From assembly GCA_002498385.1 (NCBI GenBank), contig DAHH01000014.1:1-7853 (forward strand): DNA of 7,853 bases, given 5' to 3'. Positions 1 to 5,638 of this stretch are shown here, one piece after another (the first letter of the stretch is position 1; the number at the start of each line of letters is the position of its first letter). Below the pieces are notes generated by a model. It saw only the letters and a program-made list of their open reading frames with translations. It made no database searches and was not told the origin of the DNA. The DNA comes from Methanobacterium sp. UBA410. GTDB lineage: Archaea > Methanobacteriota > Methanobacteria > Methanobacteriales > Methanobacteriaceae. Position numbers and translations under genes: made by a program.

Positions 1-685
1 TTGTCTGGCCCCAAACCCAGTTGAGTTTCCAGTAGGATTTCCAGGTGGATTGCCAACTGTATCTCCAGTAGGATCTCCATTTACCATGGGATTTGTACCA
101 GGTTTTGTGCCATGATTTCTGCCAAGTCTGATACCATATCTGCTGCCAGGTTTGGTACCATCCTTCATATGGAACCTTCACTGTGTAATTGTAACTTGTT
201 CCCTGAGGATTGATCCACTTGCCATTAGCATCCTGAAAACAGGTTACCCACGCATTTACACGAATTCCTGTACCATTAAACATTGAAACAACCTGCGAAA
301 GAATTGCCTTGTACGTAGGATTTGAATAAATGTTACATTTCACGTAAACATCTGTTATACCCATACCTAATAGTTGGGTCACATTCAAACCAAACACATC
401 ACCACTCTGAACCCAAACACCATGAATTTCACTGTTACTTCCATTCTCTGAGGCATTTGTTGCTTCTTTGTTGTTTTCAGCAGTTAATGCAGATCTGTTA
501 TTTGTTACCGGCATACCAGCAGATTCAGAATCATTTCCTGCAGAGATTTGGGTGGAATTTAAAGTTGTGGCATTACCTGTCATGTTTGTAGTTGCATTTG
601 AGGCAAATGCACCACTTAAACTGAACAACGTTAATCCAAATAGGAGAAACATTGTTGCATATAGTTTCCAACTAAATTGTACCAT
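1..685 (-). CDS. Secreted, sequon-rich protein with a period-4 tryptophan repeat (partial, C-terminus off the left edge)
   Basis: Reading leftward from ATG at 685, the frame stays open for 228 codons to the window edge. Residues 1-28 form a signal peptide: short basic start, hydrophobic core at about 12-27, and a likely cut after AFA at 28. Residues 29-86 are rich in Asn, Thr and Ser with eight N-x-S/T sequons (Asn 30, 34, 38, 43, 51, 63, 77, 81), suggesting archaeal N-glycosylation outside the cell. Residues 88-160 alternate predicted strands and helices (GVWVQ; ITDVYVKCN; a helix at about 125-137; IRVNAWVTCF), like the opening of a TIM-barrel glycoside-hydrolase-like domain. That fold is inference. 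Cys117 and Cys149 could pair. From residue 176 to 225 Trp recurs every four residues. The ATG has no well-spaced ribosome binding site; GGGAG abuts it, so a leaderless or short-leader mRNA is possible. I cannot name the family; function is unknown, perhaps cell-surface or envelope-associated. Confidence 0.8.
   Translation of the reverse strand, partial: MVQFSWKLYATMFLLFGLTLFSLSGAFASNATTNMTGNATTLNSTQISAGNDSESAGMPVTNNRSALTAENNKEATNASENGSNSEIHGVWVQSGDVFGLNVTQLLGMGITDVYVKCNIYSNPTYKAILSQVVSMFNGTGIRVNAWVTCFQDANGKWINPQGTSYNYTVKVPYEGWYQTWQQIWYQTWQKSWHKTWYKSHGKWRSYWRYSWQSTWKSYWKLNWVWGQT
11..160 (-). repeat. Degenerate 12-bp tandem repeat encoding a W-x-x-x array
   Basis: On the minus strand, units starting TGG follow each other every 12 bp from 160 to 125 and onward, with one 9-bp phase break around 88-80 (His-Gly-Lys). 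The encoded segment has 13 Trp in 50 residues, spaced by four except at the break and the last pair. Example units are WYQT, WQQI, WQKS, WHKT, WRSY and WKSY. Units at 160-149 and 136-125 differ at three bases, all silent in this frame, which supports this frame as the translated one. The array may continue beyond the window edge. Confidence 0.8.
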
Positions 686-704
686 CTCCCATCTAAACGT
701 CAGA

Positions 705-773
705 AATTTATAAGAAATTGTAACTCCCAAACGTTTTAGACATAAGATCCTTAATTTATTTAATATATAAAAT
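705..773 (-). promoter_or_regulatory. Candidate TATA boxes for the minus-strand secreted-protein gene
   Basis: Two minus-strand candidates are visible. TTTTATATATT at about 773-763 resembles the methanogen box A and would start transcription near 740, giving a leader of about 55 nt. TTATAAATT at about 713-705 lies only ~23 nt before the ATG and would give a leaderless or almost leaderless message. The second would explain the absence of a properly spaced ribosome binding site. Positions come from inspection only. Confidence 0.45.
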
Positions 774-853
774 TTTGTATTTTTAGGCAAAAAAAGATGA
801 AATAATCCCATTTTTTTCAATTTAAGAAGTTTAAAATGGAGATTCATTTCGAC

Positions 854-925
854 TTTAAGGGGTTATTTGGGATTAATTAATAAAAATAAGAGTTTTATTA
901 TGATATTTTTTAATAGCCCCTTAAA
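854..925 (+). other. Nested inverted repeat, possible structured RNA or cruciform
   Basis: An outer 14-bp stem pairs 854-867 (TTTAAGGGGTTATT) with 912-925 (AATAGCCCCTTAAA), including one T/G position that is a wobble pair only in plus-strand RNA. Inside the 44-nt loop is a second perfect hairpin: 878-885 (TAATAAAA) with 893-900 (TTTTATTA) around a 7-nt loop. A TTTAAAAT box at about 829-837 lies the right distance upstream to start a transcript near 857. It may be a small RNA, an RNA element of a long leader, or a protein-binding site. Confidence 0.35.
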
Positions 926-989
926 TTGCTGTGGCGTCATGATACTACAAAGATTTTTGATTAAATTATGTTAAAAACAATTAAAATTA

Positions 990-1007
990 TTTGAAAACGT
1001 TTTCAAA
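990..1007. promoter_or_regulatory. 18-bp perfect palindrome, operator-like
   Basis: TTTGAAAACGTTTTCAAA reads identically on both strands with no spacer. It is directly followed by AGTATAAAAAAAT (1008-1019), a TATA-like sequence on the plus strand. The inner 8 bp AAACGTTT recurs at 729-736, inside the probable leader or promoter of the divergent gene. This is the arrangement expected of a dimeric helix-turn-helix regulator site. No regulator gene is in the window, so the assignment is inference. Confidence 0.45.
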
Positions 1008-1224
1008 GTATAAAAAAATCTTTTTAAAAAAATATTTAAACTAAAGTTAAAGTTTAAAATTAATTTCAAAAGTTTTATATTTTTTCATAAGGGAAATAAA
1101 GGTTTAAACTTCTAATTCTACTCAAGTTTAACTTCATGGATCTAGCGCAATCTCGTGTTAATTTCAATGAATTTAACGGTGAATCCAAATAAAAATAGTA
1201 CCATTAAATTATTTGAACATTAAT

Positions 1225-1237
1225 TTTTAATATAAAC
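1225..1237 (+). promoter_or_regulatory. Candidate TATA box of argC
   Basis: TTTAATATAAAC lies about 61 bp before the argC ATG, placing a start of transcription near 1257 and giving a leader of about 36 nt that would contain both copies of the duplicated ribosome binding site. A second candidate, AATATAAAAAG at 1249-1259, would give a leader of about 12 nt holding only the proximal copy. Confidence 0.45.
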
Positions 1238-1258
1238 AACACCAAAGGAATATAAAAA

Positions 1259-1292
1259 GATTTTATGGTGAAACGGATTTTATGGTGAAACG
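1259..1292 (+). repeat. 17-bp perfect tandem duplication doubling the argC ribosome binding site
   Basis: GATTTTATGGTGAAACG occurs at 1259-1275 and again at 1276-1292, ending exactly at the argC ATG. Each copy carries GGTGA, the complement of the archaeal 16S rRNA 3' end. The proximal GGTGA (1284-1288) sits 4 nt before the ATG and fits as the working site. Each copy also contains an out-of-frame ATG. The proximal one opens a four-codon reading (MVKR) whose TGA overlaps the argC ATG. Confidence 0.85.
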
Positions 1293-2303
1293 ATGATCAA
1301 AGTAGGTATAGTAGGAGCAAGTGGTTACACAGGAGGAGAACTCCTGAGATTCTTAAAATATCATTCTGATGTGGAAGTTGTTGCCGCAACATCAAGAAAG
1401 TTTGACGGCATTCCAGTTTACAAGGTTCATCCAAACTTGAGGGATCTCGAACTTAAGTTTGAAAACCTGAAACCCGGTGAAATCGATGCAGACCTTATTT
1501 TCACTGCAACACCCCATGGGGCGTCCATGAAGATCGTGCCAGAAATCCTTGAAGCCGGAGCAAAAGTAGTGGACCTCAGCGGAGACTACAGGTTTGACGA
1601 TGTTCATGTATATGAAGAGTGGTATCACTTCAAACACACAGACCCACGAGATGCTGTATACGGACTTCCTGAGATCAATAGGGATGAAATAAAAAAAGCA
1701 GAACTTGTTGCAAATCCCGGATGTTTCCCAACAGGTGCCATACTGGCATGTATTCCTGTTGTAAACGAGAAACTTGTTGACACCATTGTTGTGGACTCAA
1801 AAAGTGGTGTTAGTGGAGCAGGTGTGAAACCAACAACAGTTACACATTATCCAAACTGCAGTGACAACGTTGCCCCTTATGCTGTTACAAAACACAGACA
1901 CATGCCTGAAATTCAGGAAAAGCTTTCCAAATTTGGGGACGTGAGGGTATCGTTCACCCCACACCTTGTACCTGTGACCCGGGGTATCTTAACAACTGTT
2001 CACACTTTTCTCAAGGAGGATGTAAGCTCTGATTACGTTAAAGAGATCTATGATGATTTTTACAGGGAAGAACCATTTGTAAGGGTTCTTGATGTGGGTG
2101 AGATACCCAGTTTAAGCTCTGTAAGGGGATCAAACTACTGCCACATTGGCTGCTTTGAGATCGATCAAAATGGAAGGCTCGTTATTGTATCTGCAATCGA
2201 CAACCTTGTTAAGGGTGCTTCTGGCCAGGCTGTGCAGAACATGAATTTAATGTTTGGATTCCCTGAAACAAGGTCTCTTGAGCAGGTAGGGTTACATCCA
2301 TAA
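1293..2303 (+). CDS. argC: N-acetyl-gamma-glutamyl-phosphate reductase
   Basis: ArgC reduces N-acetylglutamyl phosphate to the semialdehyde with NADPH, the third step of ornithine and arginine synthesis in the cytoplasm. The 336-residue length is normal for the family. Residues 7-16 (VGASGYTGGE) form the dinucleotide-binding loop of an N-terminal Rossmann fold. HPNLR is at 46-50 and GDYRF at 97-101. NPGCFPT at 141-147 carries the catalytic Cys144. SGVSGAG is at 171-177, and FTPHLVPVTRGI at 221-232 carries the probable catalytic His224. The closing DNLVKGASGQAVQNMN (303-318) is also typical. All key residues are present, so the gene looks intact. The start is fixed by GGTGA 4 nt upstream. It appears monocistronic: the next gene is 234 bp away with its own TATA box, though no clear oligo-T terminator follows. 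Confidence 0.97.
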   Translation: MIKVGIVGASGYTGGELLRFLKYHSDVEVVAATSRKFDGIPVYKVHPNLRDLELKFENLKPGEIDADLIFTATPHGASMKIVPEILEAGAKVVDLSGDYRFDDVHVYEEWYHFKHTDPRDAVYGLPEINRDEIKKAELVANPGCFPTGAILACIPVVNEKLVDTIVVDSKSGVSGAGVKPTTVTHYPNCSDNVAPYAVTKHRHMPEIQEKLSKFGDVRVSFTPHLVPVTRGILTTVHTFLKEDVSSDYVKEIYDDFYREEPFVRVLDVGEIPSLSSVRGSNYCHIGCFEIDQNGRLVIVSAIDNLVKGASGQAVQNMNLMFGFPETRSLEQVGLHP

Positions 2304-2480
2304 CTTTTGTAAACTTAAATTTGTGTTAAAACACTTAAATTCGAACAGTGTACACAAAGTAAATATGAACAAGACTATGAAAATTAAAAAGGTAAGTTGA
2401 AAAGAAAAGGTTGAAGTCGAGATCAACCAACAATTATTATCCATAACTTAAAGAATTCACTATCAGGTAAACCATAACTT

Positions 2481-2494
2481 CCAATTATATATTG
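2481..2494 (+). promoter_or_regulatory. Candidate TATA box of the flavodoxin-like gene
   Basis: AATTATATATTG lies about 50 bp before the chosen ATG at 2538 and would place transcription start near 2513, with a leader of about 25 nt. Just before it, CCATAACTT at 2472-2480 is the third copy of a 9-mer also found at 2298-2306 and 2441-2449. Confidence 0.5.
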
Positions 2495-2537
2495 TGCCCA
2501 TAGTAAATGGTGAGAAAATAAAAAAATGAGGTGCTCC

Positions 2538-3032
2538 ATGAAGACCGCAATCTTATATTATTCCAGAACCCGAAAAACAGCTTTGGTTGCGAGAACCCTT
2601 GCAGAAAAAGTTCAAGCAGACATTTTTGAGATCGTAGACCTTAAAAATAGGATGGGAACTCTTAACTATATGAATGCTTCCATAGATGCTTTAAGAGAAA
2701 ACAAAACCCAGATTAAACCTTCTTCCGTTGACCTTGAAGATTATGGACTAATTTACATTGGCACCCCAACATGGGCTGAAAAACCATCTCCTGCAATCAT
2801 CACGTTAATCGACAACTGTGACCTCAAAGGGAAAGACGTCATATTATTTGCCACAATGAGTAGTAGAGGTGGTAAGAACGTTATTGAACGAATGAAGGAG
2901 AAGATAGAGGCCAGGGGCGGAAGAATGGTGAATTCATTCATGATCAAAACGGGAAATCGGGAACTTGAAGAAGTAAAAGAGGAGGTAAATACCCTAATTG
3001 AAGAGATGGACCTTGAAATATATGGAATATGA
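2538..3032 (+). CDS. Flavodoxin-like protein
   Basis: A 164-residue single-domain protein with flavodoxin pattern: strand ILYY (5-8), a phosphate-loop position at 9-14 (SRTRKT), a second strand and loop LIYIGTPTWAEKPSPAI (71-87) where Trp79 would stack on the isoalloxazine ring, and VILFATMSSRGGKNVIE (101-117) as the third FMN-contact region. Flavodoxins carry one or two electrons between redox enzymes in the cytoplasm through bound FMN. Partner and pathway cannot be read from the sequence. The usual T-G-N-T loop is T-R-K-T here, a basic version that could still hold the phosphate. I chose ATG 2538 because AGGTG (2529-2533) lies 4 nt upstream; the in-frame ATG at 2526 sits on top of that site. 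Neighbours argC and secF have separate promoters, so context gives no functional clue. Confidence 0.88.
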   Translation: MKTAILYYSRTRKTALVARTLAEKVQADIFEIVDLKNRMGTLNYMNASIDALRENKTQIKPSSVDLEDYGLIYIGTPTWAEKPSPAIITLIDNCDLKGKDVILFATMSSRGGKNVIERMKEKIEARGGRMVNSFMIKTGNRELEEVKEEVNTLIEEMDLEIYGI

Positions 3033-3137
3033 AAAAAATTAGTGAATACGTGTTAACGATCAAAAAAATTCTACTCCTAATATATGCAGTAAACCTACCA
3101 ATATACAGTAAAATATAGCATGGTACCAAACGGCATC

Positions 3138-3167
3138 AATATGATTAAATTAAATATGATTAAATTA
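3138..3167 (+). repeat. 15-bp perfect tandem repeat upstream of secF
   Basis: AATATGATTAAATTA is present twice back to back at 3138-3152 and 3153-3167, directly before a TATA-like GATATATAAG. It may be a recent slippage duplication or a repeated upstream site of the secF-secD promoter. Confidence 0.8.
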
Positions 3168-3226
3168 GATATATAAGAAAGAACTTTAGATAACTACAAG
3201 CTTAATATAAGATTTGCAATATAAAG
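3168..3226 (+). promoter_or_regulatory. Candidate TATA boxes of the secF-secD operon
   Basis: Three plus-strand TATA-like sequences lie before secF: GATATATAAG (3168-3177), TTAATATAAG (3202-3211) and AATATAAAG (3218-3226). They would give leaders of about 80, 45 and 30 nt. Which is used cannot be decided by eye. The first directly follows the 15-bp tandem repeat. Confidence 0.4.
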
Positions 3227-3277
3227 ATGAATTTAAATTTAATGAACGATTAATACGTGGAATGATCTGGTGATTCA

Positions 3278-4114
3278 ATGTCAACAAAAGATAAATTTTT
3301 AGAGTCCTACAAAACTCTAATAATAATTCCAGTAATGGTAACAATACTGGCGCTGGGATTAGTAGCAACACATGGTCTGGATGAAGGCGTAGACCTGAAG
3401 GGAGGGTCTATAATTTCATTACAGCTTGAACAACCTATAAGTCAGGGCGACCTGCAAACCAAAATTCAAGACGGTATAGGAATAAATGATGTGACTGTCA
3501 CAGAAAGCGGTAACCAGGCTACAGTCGAAGTGAAAGGCTCTCCAGATGTTACGAAGTTTACAAATTCCATCAATGGAATAGCGACCATAAACAGTTACAG
3601 ATCGGTAGGGGCCATACTCAGTACGCAGGCGCTACACCAGGTTTATTGGGCGGTCGCGTTTGCATTTATATTCATGTCCATAACTGTTTTCATAGTATTC
3701 AGGGATTTTGTACCTTCAATCGCAGTTATACTCTCTGCATTTGTAGATATAATTATGGCAATTGGTGGAATGTCCCTCTTTGGAATACCACTTTCTGTTG
3801 CATCTGTTGGTGCATTACTGATGCTCATAGGTTACAGTGTGGATACTGACATCCTTCTTACAACACGGCTTTTAAAGCGGAGAGAAGGGAGTATAAATGA
3901 AAGGACAATTGATGCCATGAAAACAGGTTTCACAATGACAGGGGCTGCAATCGGTGCAATGGTCACCCTTTACCTTGTTACGGTTTTCCTTATACCATCA
4001 GCACAGACCCTGAGCGAAATAGCAGCCGTTTTAATACTTGGTCTTATTGCTGATCTAATGGCAACGTGGCTCATGAACCTTGGAATACTAAGATGGCACT
4101 TGGAGGGTCACTAA
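3278..4114 (+). CDS. secF: Protein-export membrane protein SecF
   Basis: SecF pairs with SecD beside the SecYEG channel and helps late steps of protein export. Archaea lack SecA, so the exact role there is unsettled. The 278-residue protein has the expected six-helix layout: TM1 at about 12-32, an external domain at about 33-120, then TM2-TM6 at about 122-141, 145-165, 171-191, 215-238 and 243-267. Family motifs are GVDLKGGS (37-44) after TM1 and GYSVDTDILLTTRLLKR (185-201) at TM4, whose two Asp residues belong to the conserved membrane core. GGTGAT at 3269-3274, 3 nt before the ATG, fixes the start. The stop codon overlaps the secD start by one base, so the two are co-transcribed and probably translationally coupled, giving matched amounts of the partners. 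Confidence 0.96.
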   Translation: MSTKDKFLESYKTLIIIPVMVTILALGLVATHGLDEGVDLKGGSIISLQLEQPISQGDLQTKIQDGIGINDVTVTESGNQATVEVKGSPDVTKFTNSINGIATINSYRSVGAILSTQALHQVYWAVAFAFIFMSITVFIVFRDFVPSIAVILSAFVDIIMAIGGMSLFGIPLSVASVGALLMLIGYSVDTDILLTTRLLKRREGSINERTIDAMKTGFTMTGAAIGAMVTLYLVTVFLIPSAQTLSEIAAVLILGLIADLMATWLMNLGILRWHLEGH

Positions 4115-5439
4115 TGAAGGAAGGATGGATAGATTTTTTCAAAGATTACCGTGTGATACTGCTGATTGTACTTATATTTGTGAGTATAGGTTCAATTTCA
4201 GTATACGGAATACAACAGGGTCTGGATTTACAGGGAGGTTCTCTCATCCAGATACACCTTGATCAACCAGTTGATCAGGGTACCATGAACAAAGTAACAG
4301 CAGTACTGGATAAACGTCTAAACCTGTTCGGTGTGAAGGACGTTAAGGTGAGACAGAGCGGTGCTCAGGATGTTATCGTGGAGATAGCCGGTGTTCAACC
4401 ACAGGATGTGGCCAGCGTGGTTGGAACAACTGGTAAGTTTGAAGCAAAAATAGGCAATGAAACAGCCCTTCAAGGCTCTGACATAACCACGGTTGATACT
4501 CCTCAGGTTACAAGCTCAAGCTGGAGTGTTCCATTCAAAATATCAACTGATGCTGCGAATAAGTTTGCACAGGTTGCAAAGGGTAAAGCAGGACAGCCCG
4601 TTGATATGTACATGGATGATAAAGTGGTTTCCAGTCCGGAACTGAGTAGTGATCTTGCAAACGGTGTGGCATCAACCGATGTTGAAGTTTCAGGCAGTGC
4701 ATCGAGCAAGTCCAATGCAGAAACACAGGCCAAACAAATTCAAACCGTTCTGGAATCTGGTGCTTTACCTGTAAAGGTTAATATTGCAGGTATAAGTAGT
4801 GTATCTGCAGATCTGGGAAGCCAATTTAAAAATGGAGCTATTATAGCGGGCATCATTGCAGTGATTGTGATATCCCTCATAATCATCATAAGGTACAGAA
4901 GTCCCAAACTGGTTGTTCCAATAATATTCACAAGCCTTGTGGAGGTTCTCCTGATACTTGGAGTTGCCTCAATAATCAAGTGGAACATAGACCTTTCTGC
5001 AATAGCTGGTATAATTGCCTCCATAGGTACGGGTGTGGATGATCAGATCATTATAACAGATGAAGTTCTAAAGGGCAATATAGCAGAAAAATCAAAAAGA
5101 AGAAGCACAGCTGTGAAAGTGAAGATCAAACATGCTTTCTTCATTGTTTTCGCATCTGCGGGTACGCTGGTTGCAGCAATGCTGCCACTTGCATATATTG
5201 GATTTGCCAGAGGAGCCTCTGGAATAGGAGCTCTAGCTGGCTTTGCATTCACCACCATAATCGGTGTTTTAATAGGAGTCTTCATAACAAGGCCTGTATT
5301 TGCTGAATTTCTTGAACAGTTAATGCGTAAGGATGAACCAGTATCAGCAGCTGCAAGGAAAACAACAACGGGTAAAAAGGGTAAAAACAAAAAAGGTAAG
5401 AAAGGTAAAGGTAAAAAAGGTAAAGGTAAAAAAAGGTGA
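4114..5439 (+). CDS. secD: Protein-export membrane protein SecD with a Lys/Gly tail
   Basis: SecD is the larger partner of SecF in the membrane complex assisting secretion. The 441-residue protein has TM1 at about 12-33, GLDLQGGS (36-43), a large external region of two domains (about 45-238), and TM2-TM6 at about 240-260, 265-285, 292-314, 341-362 and 372-394. IGTGVDDQIIITDE (304-317) in TM4 is the SecD signature with its conserved Asp pair. The chosen ATG at 4114 shares its first base with the secF stop (TAATG). GGAGGG at 4102-4107, inside secF, is well spaced as its ribosome binding site; an in-frame ATG at 4066 lies deep in secF and is rejected. Residues 421-441 contain only Lys, Gly, one Asn and a final Arg. 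This strongly basic tail should lie in the cytoplasm after TM6 and might touch ribosomes or acidic lipids (inference). Confidence 0.96.
   Translation: MKEGWIDFFKDYRVILLIVLIFVSIGSISVYGIQQGLDLQGGSLIQIHLDQPVDQGTMNKVTAVLDKRLNLFGVKDVKVRQSGAQDVIVEIAGVQPQDVASVVGTTGKFEAKIGNETALQGSDITTVDTPQVTSSSWSVPFKISTDAANKFAQVAKGKAGQPVDMYMDDKVVSSPELSSDLANGVASTDVEVSGSASSKSNAETQAKQIQTVLESGALPVKVNIAGISSVSADLGSQFKNGAIIAGIIAVIVISLIIIIRYRSPKLVVPIIFTSLVEVLLILGVASIIKWNIDLSAIAGIIASIGTGVDDQIIITDEVLKGNIAEKSKRRSTAVKVKIKHAFFIVFASAGTLVAAMLPLAYIGFARGASGIGALAGFAFTTIIGVLIGVFITRPVFAEFLEQLMRKDEPVSAAARKTTTGKKGKNKKGKKGKGKKGKGKKR
5404..5433 (+). repeat. 15-bp tandem repeat encoding the end of the SecD tail
   Basis: GGTAAAGGTAAAAAA occurs at 5404-5418 and 5419-5433, in frame, each copy giving Gly-Lys-Gly-Lys-Lys. 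More degenerate GGTAAA units extend back to about 5371. The A runs make the tail prone to slippage, so its length may vary between strains. Confidence 0.8.
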
Positions 5440-5507
5440 GATCACTGAAAAAAAGTGAAATCATTAATTAATCTTTACTTTCACCTTTAAAACCCCAAAT
5501 TTTTTAT

Positions 5508-5564
5508 ACTTTAATTTTTTAAAGTTAATTTTCAAACTTGATTTTTTTAATTCAATTTTTTTTT
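5508..5564 (+). terminator. Terminator region of secF-secD
   Basis: A perfect 7-bp hairpin (ACTTTAA at 5508-5514, TTAAAGT at 5519-5525, TTTT loop) is followed by T runs of 7 (5542-5548) and 9 (5556-5564). Oligo-T tracts are the main archaeal termination signal. The region lies about 70-125 bp after the secD stop and before the next promoter. Confidence 0.65.
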
Positions 5565-5597
5565 AATTTGATGAGTATTAAAAAATAAAGAGAAATT

Positions 5598-5634
5598 ATG
5601 TATAAAACGGAGAAAGGAAACATACTTCTGGTGA
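5598..5634 (+). promoter_or_regulatory. TATA box and ribosome binding site of the antiporter gene
   Basis: TATAAAA at 5601-5607 would start transcription near 5628, giving a leader of only about 10 nt. GGTGA at 5630-5634 lies 4 nt before ATG 5639 and fixes the start. If transcription starts slightly upstream, the message still keeps the ribosome binding site. Confidence 0.5.
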
Positions 5635-5638
5635 AAAA

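Larger units (their letters stand above)
686..1258. other. AT-rich divergent intergenic region without a convincing gene
   Basis: This spacer separates the minus-strand secreted-protein gene from plus-strand argC. It is strongly AT-rich and contains no ORF with a credible ribosome binding site. What it does hold is promoters at both ends, a nested inverted repeat at 854-925, an 18-bp palindrome at 990-1007 followed by a TATA-like stretch, and many short A and T tracts. It is long for a simple divergent promoter, so a small RNA or regulator sites are possible. Confidence 0.6.

Noticed and set aside
322..713. Plus-strand open frames of 89 and 81 codons opposite the secreted-protein gene
   Set aside because: Their translations are low-complexity (His/Leu/Cys rich) with no ribosome binding site, while the minus strand here has a clear signal peptide and sequons.
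1136..1192. An 18-codon ORF (MDLAQSRVNFNEFNGESK) in the argC spacer
   Set aside because: No ribosome binding site precedes it and it is too short to support without conservation data.
2313..2342. Possible hairpin with GTGT/ACAC arms after argC
   Set aside because: The stem is four pairs plus a bulged AT extension, and no T run follows, so it does not qualify as a terminator.
5043..5390. A 115-codon minus-strand open frame within secD
   Set aside because: Antisense shadow of conserved SecD helices; no start signal.
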